Positions 35,276 through 45,508 of a stretch of 64,000 bases of DNA are shown in pieces (within the stretch, counting starts at the first letter, position 1; each line of letters begins with the position of its first letter). The notes beneath the pieces were generated by a model. It did not search any database and was not told where the DNA came from. It saw nothing but the letters and a program-made list of their open reading frames with translations. Source of the DNA: Alnus glutinosa. Lineage: Eukaryota > Streptophyta > Magnoliopsida > Fagales > Betulaceae. The stretch covers positions 20,258,501 to 20,322,500 of the forward strand of contig NC_084895.1 in assembly GCF_958979055.1 (NCBI RefSeq), written 5' to 3'. The position numbers were made by a program, and so were the translations under genes.

Positions 35276-35965
35276 GGCTAGAATAGCTCCAATTGGAGCC
35301 GCTTTATACAAACGGCTCAAATTGAAGCTGTTTTAACCATAACGGCTTCAATTTAAGGCGCCTTAAAAAAAACGGCTCCATTTGGAGCCGCTTTAACTAA
35401 AACGGCTCCAATTGGAGCCATTTTTCTAAGGCGTCTCAAATTGGAGCCCTTTTTAAACGGCTTCAATTTGAGTCGCTTTATGATAAACGGATTTAATTTG
35501 AGCCGTTCTAACAAGACGGCTCCATTTGGAGCCGCATTGAATAAAACGGCTCCAATTTTAGACGTTTTAAAACGCTTCCAATTGGAGTTGCTTTATAAGA
35601 AACAGCTCTAAATTGGAGTCTTTTTATTGAAAGCAACTCTAAATTGGAGCTGTTTTATTGAAGACGGCTCTAATCAGAGCTGCTTTGTTAAAATGATTCC
35701 AATTAGAGCTGTTTGTATAAAGGGGCTCCAATCGGAGCCAATTTATAGTGGCTTAAAATGGCTCAAATTTGAGCCATTTAAGGAAAGCGGCTCCAATTTG
35801 AGCTGTTTTCCTTAGAACGGCTCAAATTGGAGCCGATTTAAAATGCCTCCACTTGAGGCATTTTTTGTTAAAACACCTGTAATTGGAACCGTTTTTGTTA
35901 AAATACCTATAATTCAAGCTTTTTTGTTAAAACGACTCTAGTTGGAGCTGTTTTGAAAGTGGAGT
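35276..35965. repeat. Array of about 18-20 degenerate 24-bp palindromes
   Basis: Successive units of about 35 bp follow the pattern AACGGCTCCAATTGGAGCCG with spacers such as TTTTAATAA. Each unit could form a small hairpin. It matches the style of CACTA subterminal repeats, thought to bind the element's TNPA-type protein. The units vary at several positions, so the array is old. Confidence 0.75.
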
Positions 35966-36000
35966 CGTTTCTAAAAATAAAAAGAACTCCATTTATACTA

Positions 36001-36278
36001 ACCTTAACCTTAGGATTTAAGATTTCAAGACTGATTCGTTTATAAGTTGAGCTTAAATGAATAGTTGATCTCGAATTAGAGCCGATCTATGAAATATGCA
36101 TGTGTTCAAGCTCGGCTCGTTTAAACTCAGGCAAGCTCGTTGAGAATGCTCAATTCGAGTCGATATGAGTTATTCGGCAAGCTCAGTTTAATTAAAGCTC
36201 GAGTTAGGTTATTAAATTTTCTAAGTTCAAGCCCGAATTTGAAAACAACACGTTATTATATCATGTTAGCTAGAGTTC

Positions 36279-36333
<55 letters not shown>

Positions 36334-36480
36334 ATGGTATATAAGTATAATTTTTTAATCTCGAACTAGTGTCAATCTATGAAATGTGTGTTTAAGCTTG
36401 ACTCGATCGTTTAAAACTCAGGCAAGCTCGAGCTCAAGCTCAAGTTCAAGCTCGTTGAGATTGCTATTCGAGTTCATAAA
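36001..36480. repeat. Diverged dispersed repeat rich in GCTCGAG words, with AT microsatellite
   Basis: Two related stretches (about 36055-36170 and 36365-36470) share ATCTATGAAAT and AACTCAGGCAAGCTCG. Between them lies an (AT)n run at about 36282-36328. No gene. The GAGCTCAAGCT words resemble those at 12510-12640 and 17960-18100. Confidence 0.5.
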
Positions 36481-36680
36481 CTAATAATATATGTATAATG
36501 TGAGCAACTAGTTATCTAATATATTTTATATAACTAAGTAACTATAATATATATATATATATACACACACTAATTATATACTAAGTATATATACAATATA
36601 TGTTACATATATACCAAGTATTAATAACTTATTAATATGCTAGTTTAACATATATATATACTATTATTAATGTATTATAA

Positions 36681-36681
<1 letters not shown>

Positions 36682-36752
<71 letters not shown>
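36682..36752. repeat. (AT)n microsatellite
   Basis: About 70 bases of pure AT repeat. Open frames across it are only repeat translations. Confidence 0.9.
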
Positions 36753-36756
<4 letters not shown>

Positions 36757-37066
36757 CAGATTAAAAAATAAAAATAAATTATTAGAATTCTGCAACCGTT
36801 TTCTAAAAAACGACTCCAAAAAACGGTTCTAACAGATCGTTTTAGACGTGTGCGCGCGGGACAGGGTTTTAGACGTGTGCGAGTGGGACAGGAAATTGTC
36901 CCTCGCATCAGACCCCAAATCAGTGAAATCAGTGAAATTTCTTGTTTTATTTTTATTTTTTATTTTTTTTTATAGAAGCCAATCGACTCTCTCTCGTTTA
37001 CAATCTAGATCTCTCTCGTTACCGCCGCTCTCCGTCTCTTGCTCTCACAGAGACCCCCACCGGTAC

Positions 37067-37069
<3 letters not shown>

Positions 37070-37102
<33 letters not shown>
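37070..37102. repeat. (TC)n microsatellite
   Basis: A run of TC followed by CACACGAACACACAC and further TC words. Confidence 0.9.
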
Positions 37103-37106
<4 letters not shown>

Positions 37107-37145
37107 GAACACACACTCTCTGTCTCTCTGTCTCTCTCACACATG

Positions 37146-37351
37146 CAATGGCGGACCTACATGGGGGCTAGGGGGGGCCTTGCCCCCCCAACCCCCAGAA
37201 TTTTTCTCAAAAAAATATAAAAAATTTTAAAATAAATAAAATAAAATAAAATTTTTTCCCTTAATTTTGTTTACTTTTTTAGATTTGCCCCCCCAAATTT
37301 TTTTTCTTTCAATTTGGCCCTCCCATATTTGGGAGGCTGGGTCCGCCACTG
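37146..37351. mobile_element. hAT-type MITE, 206 bp
   Basis: Ends CAATGGCGGACC and, inverted, CAGTGGCGGACC, flanked by a perfect 8-bp direct repeat CACACATG (37138-37145 and 37352-37359). The CAGTGGCGGA end and the 8-bp duplication are standard for hAT elements. Inside are G and C runs and an A/T-rich core. No coding sequence. Confidence 0.85.
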
Positions 37352-37359
37352 CACACATG

Positions 37360-39100
37360 AACACTCAAAAATTGTTGATTTTTAAATCTGATGCTTGGTT
37401 TGTGATTTTTGTTGGGGTTTGTCTTTCTACCATGGCTGTGTTGGTATGTAGTTTGCTGGGTTGATGGCATATCTATGAGTCTTGCCTAGAAGTAGTGCGG
37501 GTAATGTGTCATTTAGTTTCATCTCCTCTTTCTCAATTTTAGTGGCGTGGGTATTTGTTTTCCAGAAAAAAGGAGGTGGCTTTATGTGATTATATGCACT
37601 TTCTAGATGAAATAATGGTTGGGATGTGTTTGATTTGTGCCCTTTTACTGGTTTTTATACAGTTTTTGCCTTGTTGTAGCAGATTTATCTGTTAAGACTC
37701 AAAGACGTGAGGAATTGGCTATTCGGTAAGACATTACCCTTAGCTCATAGGCAAACAACTGAAGCGGCGAAGTCTTGATTTTTTTTGGCCCAGTTTCAGT
37801 TTTCAGGCTGTCAGGTTAGACGAGGGAAGAAGATGACCTTTATTATTTCTTTAAAACGCATCGTTTCAATAAGTTTTGTTGTTAGACAGTTAGTTGATCG
37901 TTTAACTCCCATTGTTTATTCCTTTGTTCTATAACGTGTTGTCACTGTTGTGGGCCTTTGTTTTTCAACGTTAGCGTCAGACTATCTTTTTTGTTTTTTT
38001 TTTTTTTCTATTCTTTCTTCTTCTTTGTATTAAGTTGTGGACCTGAGACTTTTTTGTTTTTTTTTTTTTTTTTTTGTCTATTCGGACCTGTGGCATGAGA
38101 CTTGATTTGGTTTGAAAGTCACCAAACCAACTTAATATATATATATGTACCATGTTGATCTATTTAAGGGGCCAACGAATCCAAATCACTTAAGCTTTTT
38201 AACCCATTAAAAAAAAAAATAAAAATAAAAATAAAAATAAAAAAAAAAAAAAACCACTTATTGTAGTTATAATAGTTTTTGTTACATATTTTAATTATAT
38301 AAAAATTTATAATTGTAGTTAGCTGAGATTGTGGAGAATAATAATGATTTTATTGAGCTCTAATCAAATTTTAAATGAACTCGTGTTGAGATAAATTTAA
38401 CATATTTGTCGGTCGTAAATCATTGCTTAAGAAAAAAAAATATCTAATTATCATTCTAATGATAGAGACCAAATTGAAGAGTGGCGCAATAAATTATATA
38501 TTACATTTATATGTTTTAAATAATAATTAAATTTTGTTGAAGTATTTATTTATTTCGTTAGTTATATTTAATTTTAATATTTTAATTAATTTTTGTTCAA
38601 TTTTAGTTTTTTTTTTTTTCATTTATAATTTTTCTTAAAAAAAATTCTTGACCCCCTAAACTAAAGTCCAAGCTCCGCCACTGCTTGTAACCATGATGTT
38701 AAGGCATATTCCAATAAGATACACATTGTTTAATATTTTGATATTATAGGTTAGGTTATAGGTTAGGTTATTGGTTTAGTGATTAAAATTCATTAGCTTT
38801 TATTAAGTTGACATTGAGGACAAGTGATAATTTATTAGAGTATCAAAGCAATAGTATGAAGTTTGAACCTTGATTTCACTTTACCTGCCATTTAAAATTA
38901 AAAACTCCATATGTTGGGCTTTACTCATTGAAGGAGAGTAACCCACACAAAAAGGGATGGGGCGCCTAGCACTCAAGTAGCTTCGGAGACAATTGTACGT
39001 GCTTAACTTAGTGATTTAATTTGTGTTTTGTTGAATTTATCATATATATTGAAATAATATAAGTATTTACTGAGGCAATTAAGTGTTTAATAATTAACAC
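37360..39100. other. CACTA interior without recognised gene
   Basis: T-rich sequence with poly-T runs near 37990 and 38060 and an A-rich run at 38209-38252. Near 38660-38688 the words AAGCTCCGCCACTGC look like the right end of another hAT element like that at 37146; its left end was not found. Confidence 0.35.
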
Positions 39101-39101
39101 A

Positions 39102-39103
<2 letters not shown>

Positions 39104-39164
<61 letters not shown>
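39104..39164. repeat. (AT)n microsatellite
   Basis: About 60 bases of AT repeat just before the CACTA ORF1 relic. Confidence 0.9.
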
Positions 39165-39168
<4 letters not shown>

Positions 39169-39169
39169 A

Positions 39170-39720
39170 GGACAAGCTTAAGCTTAAGGAGCTGATAGCC
39201 GATGACACTGCAAGAACGAACCCTGTATATCTGCAGGGTTCAATAATGTGGGCCGAAGATGATGCGCTTGCAAGGGCAATGAGAACAGCAGAATACTCGG
39301 GTTGTGTTCATGGAATGGGGCTTGGGCCACTACCGATTAGACCCACTTTTCGCTCACCTACATCATCAGCATCACGCTTGTCCTAAGAAGCTGCATTCAA
39401 TAATCGAATGAATGAAATGATGGAAAAATGGGAGGAAGAAATGAGAAAAATGAATGAATGATTGGAGGTAGATAGGAGAAGAGCGGATGAAGATAAGAGA
39501 AAAGCGGATGAAGAGAGGAGAAGAGCGGATGAAGATAGGAGAAAAACATATGAACAAATTGCAGTACAGAGTCGAGTGATAGAGAATATGTAAAAGATGA
39601 TCGAAAGTCTTGCGTTCGACAATGCAGTACTAGTGGGCAACACTTCGGCTACGCAAGACACTAAGTCACCTAATGTCGTGAGGGTGAAACCTTCAATAGC
39701 CAGTCAACCAGGTTAGCTCC
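39170..39720 (+). pseudogene. CACTA ORF1 / plant transposase (Ptta, En/Spm family) relic
   Basis: The plus-strand translation has LKELIADDTARTNPVYLQGS, then MWAEDDALARAMRTAEYSG, VHGMGLGPLPIRPTF and a highly charged coiled-coil part with repeats of the form RRADEDRRK (about 39466-39545). This order (GS-x-W-x-x-DDA..., GxGP, basic/acidic coiled coil) is that of the plant transposase family found as the first ORF of CACTA elements. At least three stops interrupt it, and both ends are missing. It supports the CACTA assignment of the surrounding repeats. Confidence 0.65.
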
Positions 39721-39724
39721 CAAC

Positions 39725-41025
39725 ATGATTAACTAATTAATAAAGTTTAATTTTTTTAATCTATACAGTTGAAAATGTTATGTGAATCGTTACTAGTTTC
39801 CTATATATATAGTTGTGTAACGTATATTTTATCCGAATCACTAATGTAGGTGTCGTGCCCTCGACCTCAAATGATGAATCGCATGAGCGACCGCCGTCAC
39901 ATACATTATCTTGATATAGTAAGTGACGATACTGTTAAGACTGTTTTGTCATTTAAAGCGTATTTCTTATTCTATAGACATATAAACTTTTGATTTGTTT
40001 AATGTATTTACTTATATCTTTTAAAAAAAACTTGTTTGAGGCATCTAGGCGGTTTGAGCATGGTTGTGTAATAGTATGGTAGACTTATATTGCAGCTCTA
40101 GTAGTTGTTGGGACCATGTTACAAGTATTTAGCAATGCGATTGTTTTTATGCTCATGACATTCTAGGTGCTTCGGCCAATGGTAAAGAAGTTGTATGGTA
40201 ATTATTGCAATAGCAATTGTGAATGCTCTTTGGGTCGTGTAATGTCTTTTGAAATTCTGAATGAGATGCATGTTGTAGTTGTTGAAATTCTGAAGGAAGT
40301 GGAGATCAATACTATAAGTAGCGCTTTTATGCAACATCACAGATTGATTTGTTTAAGTTTTGTCATCTCATTCTAAAACATACTGTGTCACATGCAGACA
40401 ACTTTATTTGATATTCTCAGGCTACTTGGTATGGTTAGCCTTTGTTTATTTGTGGTGATGAAGATGGATGTGGAAGGGACTAAGTTCGATTTGATTCCGA
40501 GGTTGTTTTGAGATCGGGGCAATTTGTTTGATCGACAAGATATTTCTAGAGTGTCTTTACAATAGGTGGCAGAGATGTTGCCCTAGTGAGATGAGTCCCA
40601 AGTATGAGAAAACTTATGGCCAATGCTTGAAACTTTTCACTTCCTTGAGGTAAAGTGGAAGTTTTTGTTTATCAGTGGTGGCAATAGTAACTGTGTGTGC
40701 ATTCTCTTGTGACATCTTTTTTCTTTATTTTTTACTGTTGAAATGTTGTAGTTTTCTTGTTTTTTTTCAAATTTTGATGTCAAGGGTTGTAGTTGAAAAA
40801 GAAATTTTATTTGTAGGTGAACACAATTTGAAAGTGCTTTCTTCTTTAATTAAGCTTTAGATTTCCTTATAGCATCCATTTTGTTCATGTTATAAGAACA
40901 CTATTTTCTGCAATATATTACACCTTACTGTCTAGGAATTGGGGTTGAAGTACCAGGTATTAACAAAAGTGAAAAAAATAATGATTTAATTTTTTAAAAT
41001 TTTTTTTTTAATTGTTTCGAGTCAT
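39725..41025. other. CACTA 3' interior, no gene recognised
   Basis: A/T-rich. Short open frames (for example 40675-40860) have no family match that I can recognise. Confidence 0.35.
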
Positions 41026-41029
41026 TTTG

Positions 41030-41446
41030 AGTCCTAAACGATTTCAATCATTTTGAGTAATTTTGGACCTAAAGCGTTTAAATATGATTTGAGCCGTTTT
41101 GAGTTGTTTTAGACGCAAAACGGCTCTAAACAGTTTGAACCGTTTTAATAAAATTGTTTCAAATAGCTTTGAACCATTTTGGCCAAAACGTCGAAAAACA
41201 ATTGGAGCCATTTTGATTAAAACGGCTAAAAATGTTTTAAGCCGTTTTAAATAAAAACGGCTCTAACCGTTTGGAGCCGTTTTGGATCTAAAATGGCTCA
41301 AAACCTTGATTTCCATACCCCATGTTCTAAGCCGTTTTCAAAAGGCTAAAAAAAAATGGCTCAAAATGATTTGAACTGTTTTTAGACCTTAAAACGGTTC
41401 AAAAAAAAAAAAAAAAAGGCTAAAAATGCCCCTTTTTTTTGTAGTG
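41030..41446. repeat. Right subterminal repeats and terminus of the CACTA element
   Basis: Many copies of AAACGGCTC/GAGCCGTTTT-type words, like those at 35276-35965, then CCCCTTTTTTTTGTAGTG. The terminus is followed by ATAAG. Confidence 0.65.
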
Positions 41447-41529
41447 ATAAGCCTTTGAAATGAGTGAGTTGCAAGCTCTCACCTCATAGGGACAAGTCCC
41501 ACATGATGATAAGTACATATACGAAAGGA

Positions 41530-43500
41530 TATCTTAGAAGCTGTTGGGACAAGTCCTAGAGTGATGAGAAAGAAGGAATTTGAAAGATTGACAAATTGTG
41601 AGTTTTGTGATAAGAAAGAAGGAACTCTTACTACAAGGTGTAGTTTTGTAAGTCTTGTTCAACTCATCTAACCTAGTCAAAACCACTATCATTATGTTGT
41701 ACAACCCCTCGTAACTATTCCTAAAAAATGAATTCTCACTCTTATGCTCACAGGGTTTCAACTTAAAACAATTAGGTTGGAATGACCAACTTTCTCACAA
41801 TAATGGCAAATAGGAACAAACTTTGGAAACGCTTGTCTTCTATGCGGAGGGACATACTTATGCTCCGTTTGTTTCGACGTAAAATAGTTTCCATCGTAAA
41901 ATGGTTTCAGGAAAGTCATTTTTCTGGAAAACATTTTTCGCTGAAAGCATTTTTCAGTGTTTGGCGCGTACAGAAAATCACAAATATTTTTTATATTTTC
42001 ATTCAATCATTTTAACCAATAAAAATTAATTTTTATTCAAAACATATAAATATTAACATAAAATAATATAAAAATCATCAATGACGAGATTCATTCTGAC
42101 CACTTTTATCGGATTTCGGCTAATATAGCCAAAATTCGAGATAAAGCCGGAATCCAGAAAGTTTCGTCAGAATCCGGGATGGCTGGATTCCAGCGAAAGT
42201 GGCCGGATTCTGGAGGTTTCGCCGGAATCCGGCAAAAACAGCCGGATTCCGGCCATCTTGCCGGATCTGGCCAGAGAGGCCGGATTCTGGCCATCTGGCC
42301 GGATCTGGCCAAGGAGGCTGGATCCCGGCAGGTTGGCCGGATCTAGCCAAATCCTTCCGTCCAGTTGGCCGGAATCCGACCAGATTGCTCGCCGGAATCT
42401 GGGCTGACCGGATTCCGGCAAAGGTGGCCGGATTCCGTCGCCAGATTCCGGCAACATTAACCAGATGTCGTCGGATTCCGATATCGGCAAGATTTCGATG
42501 GTGGTCGGCTGCTTGAACGTGAAGGTCGAATACGTCGTTTAAAAGAGATCGATCGCGTCTGGCGTCTTCGGAAAACGATTTACGCTTTTAAAAAACGCAA
42601 ATCATTTTCCAAAATTTACTAAGCATTTTTGGTCAAACAGAAATCATTTTCCGATTGACTATAATTTTCGCCCCTACCAAACACCGGAAAAATGTCGAAA
42701 TCATTTTTCAGAAATCATTTTACGCTGAAACAAACGGAGCATTAGACACACAAGACTCTTCAACTCCTTTTTCTTTCTTAGGAGCATCTTTCTTATTCCA
42801 AGGTCTTTGGGATTTCAACTGACAACAATTTGGCCTAATGTGACTAACAATCCCACAATGTTGACATGTAGGAACAAACTTTGCTTTAGTTTGTTTCCCT
42901 AAATGATCATTGGGTTTAGGTTTCACACAGATATTCATGCAAGAATTTTTGCCCTTATCCAAATAGACTATATTGACCTTGACTTCTTCCACTTTCATAG
43001 GCTTATCAAATAAAGACTTTCTTTCAGAATTAAAAGCATGCAAAATAGAGGCACCCAAATTATCAACAATCATACTAGGCTTGTTAGAAACATGATTTTT
43101 GAACATAAAACAAGTTTTTTCATATTATCACTAGAGACTCTATGTTAGAGTTCTTTAAAGTCTTTCAATTCATTCTTAAGTGATTTATTATTTTCAACAA
43201 GCACAATATTTTTATATTTTAAAGAGTCAACTAAGGCATGTGATTCAGGCAATTTAATAACCAAAGACTTTTTTTTCATCCTTAACATCTTTAAGCTTTT
43301 TAAGAGAGATTTTATAGAATTTCATCAATTTCATACATTCCTTATAGAGCTCATCATAGGCCATTTGAAGGTTATACTCATCATTAGAATCATTCTGAGA
43401 TGACTGAGAAATATTCATAACAAAAGAAGTTAATGATCTCACTCAGGAATTTAATCCAAATAGAGTAAACCCACTCTAATACCAATTGAAATATAAACCA
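41530..43500 (-). mobile_element. Gag fossil of a Copia (Sirevirus-like) element, split by a MITE
   Basis: Minus-strand pieces include a CX2CX4HX4C zinc knuckle (CQHCGIVSHIRPNC, about 42830-42870), a preceding basic/Lys-rich part, an upstream piece with AYDELYKECMKLMKFYK (about 43300-43355), and a second knuckle-like piece VPICHYC at about 41800-41825. A TGGTATTAGAG primer-site-like motif lies at about 43474-43484. LTRs and pol are missing. Old and broken in several places. The element at 41861-42741 is inserted in it. Confidence 0.5.
41861..42741. mobile_element. TIR element with GC-rich internal repeats
   Basis: Inverted ends TGCTCCGTTTGTTTCGACGT and, inverted on the right, TGCTCCGTTTGTTTCAGCGT; TTA flanks both sides, a possible 3-bp duplication of the PIF/Harbinger type. 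The interior (42100-42480) is a run of imperfect repeats of GGCCGGATTCCGG. Frames across it are repeat translations, not a transposase. Confidence 0.7.
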
Positions 43501-44170
43501 GACTCCAAACAACATCTACAATGAAGGTTGAATAGGTGTATAACAATATAATGTAGAATTAAAAATTTAATCAACCACAAACAAACAATTACTAAAATAT
43601 GAAAAACAATAAAGAAATTGACATAGATATATGGTGACAAAGTAGAAACCCTTTGAACTCAAAAAGAAAAACAACTCTGGGTTAACCAACCTAGGAAATC
43701 AATCCAATAACGAAGAATCCGTGAATTACAAGATGTTAATATTTATAACGCCTCAGATTTTAAGACATAAAAAATAATGTCTTAAAATAGAATTTAAGAC
43801 CTAATATTAAGATAAAAGAATAAATAGATATAAATATGAATACTTATAAAAATAAATATTCATTAGTTTTACGAATTTCGATTTAATAAAATGGGAATTA
43901 ATTATACTCTAAAAAGATTTATGAGACAATAAATTGATAGGTTTAATTAATAGTAAATTAATTGGTGTAATATTATTGATGCAATAATATTAATAATTTT
44001 ATAGTACAAAATATTATTTGGTATAATATTATTTAGTATAATAATATTGACTATGTAATGATGTTATTAAGAAATTAACATTAATTATGAAACGAACTAG
44101 ACTTAAAAGGAGTTTAAAATTATAACTTTGTTAAGACAAATTAAATAAAAAGAATGTAATGTAAAATATA

Positions 44171-44415
44171 GGGATAATTGCACCGTTGATCCCTATAGTA
44201 TGCCATAATTATTTTTCACTCCCTATGATTTAAAAAGTGCATGAGAGATCCCTGTGATATGCAATAATTACGTTTTACTCCTTGGGTCGATTTTTCGTCC
44301 ACCATTTTGACGGAATCTGTTAGCCCTACACGTCAGCGCCACGTGTCGCCAATAAGATGGCGACACGTGTCCATCTTCATAAAAAATATAAATTTATTAA
44401 TTAATTAATTAATTT

Positions 44416-44461
<46 letters not shown>

Positions 44462-45006
44462 AGCAGGCAAGGGGTGGCCATGTGCCACCCCCAGAGGCCG
44501 CCAGGGGTGGCGCGCGGCCACCCTTAGGCACTGGGGGTGGCCAAGTACCACCCCCAGATGCCGTCGGGGGTGGCGCGCGGCTACCCTTGGCCACTGGGGG
44601 TGGCCGCGCGCCATCCCCAATGGCCTGGGGGTGGCGCGCGGCCACCCCCATTGGCTGGGGGTGGCCCAGCCACCCCCTTGCCACCTTTTTCCTTTTTTAG
44701 TTTTTTTTTTTTTTTTAATTTTAATTTTAATTTTTTTAAAAAAAATAAGTATTTTTATTTATTTTTTAATAAATTTATATTATTTTATTAAGATTGACAT
44801 GTCAGCGCCACGTGATGCCAATAAGATGGCGACACGTGGCGCTGACGTAACATTTGACGGAATCTGTTGAAATTTTTAACGGAATTTGACTGTAGGGATC
44901 GATTTGTAATTATTGCATATCACATGGACCTCCCATTCACTTTTTAAACCATAGGGAGTGAAAAATAATTATGACATACCACAGGGACCAACGGTGCAAT
45001 TATCCC
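44171..45006. mobile_element. Long-hairpin MULE-like element, 836 bp
   Basis: Inverted ends of at least 70 bp: GGGATAATTGCACCGTTG(A/G)T on both sides, continuing through ATAATTATTTTTCACTCCCT. Further in are more paired words (GCGCCACGTG, AATAAGATGGCGACACGTG). Flanks TAAAATATA (44162-44170) and AAAAATATA (45007-45015) are a likely 9-bp duplication. The centre holds a 37-A run (44423-44459) and a GC-rich core with many GGGGGTGGC words. Non-coding. Confidence 0.75.
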
Positions 45007-45115
45007 AAAAATATATCTATAGATAGAATATTTGTAAATTAACTCAAGTTAAATTAATTGAGATAAAACTTAACCTCAATTAAATTAACTAAGATTAAAA
45101 GATTTAACTTTAGTT

Positions 45116-45508
45116 TATTAAAAATTGAAGACAATGGTGATTGGTTGAAATTGTCTTGATGAGCTTTTACATGAGTCCACTATTTATAGTGGTTAAAATA
45201 CAAAGCAACAGAATAAAATAAATACATGACAACAATTGGGACACGTTAGAAACAAGGCTGCAACACGTCAATGCAGAGGAGCAGGACACGTTAGCTTCAG
45301 CAGGGAATGGCATGCAGATTTGTGGAGCAGGACACGTTTAGCTTCAGCAGGGAATGGCATGCAGATTTGTGAAGAGGTGGAGCAGGACACGTTATAGAGA
45401 ATTGGACTTCCAGTGATGGCTTCAAGAAATGTGCATACTGCATTTTGCAGAAATTCTGCAGACCCGTGGAGTGTAACGGCTACTAGCCGTTACTTGGTAG
45501 TTCTAATA
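45116..45508 (-). repeat. 3' LTR of the minus-strand Copia
   Basis: 393 bp with internal direct repeats: the words GAGCAGGACACGTT and GGGAATGGCATGCAGATTTG recur from 45279, 45325 and, in part, 45380. Confidence 0.95.

Larger units (their letters stand above)
35276..41446 (+). mobile_element. Degraded CACTA (En/Spm) DNA transposon
   Basis: The right end reads TTTTTTTTGTAGTG at about 41433-41446, the inverted form of the CACTAC terminus of this superfamily. Subterminal arrays of AACGGCTC-type palindromes lie at 35276-35965 and 41030-41420. An ORF1-type relic lies between them (39170-39720, plus strand). The left CACTAC tip was not found. The interior holds AT microsatellites, a hAT-type MITE (37146-37351) and possibly a second hAT relic near 38640-38690. 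The transposase proper (TNPD) was not recognised, so the element is not autonomous. Confidence 0.6.

Noticed and set aside
35276-35965. CRISPR-like array of regular short repeats
   Set aside because: The units are palindromes without unique spacers, and the context (GTAGTG end, ORF1 relic, plant genome) fits CACTA subterminal repeats.
36140-36334. Frames over AT repeats at 36140-36334 and 36681-36908
   Set aside because: Ile-Tyr runs are translations of (AT)n microsatellites.
42106-42516. Several long frames at 42106-42516
   Set aside because: They translate the GGCCGGATTCCGG repeats in all frames; no conserved protein.
44405-44870. Frames at 44405-44870 rich in Gly, Ala, Pro, His
   Set aside because: Translations of the GC-rich core and homopolymers of the hairpin element.
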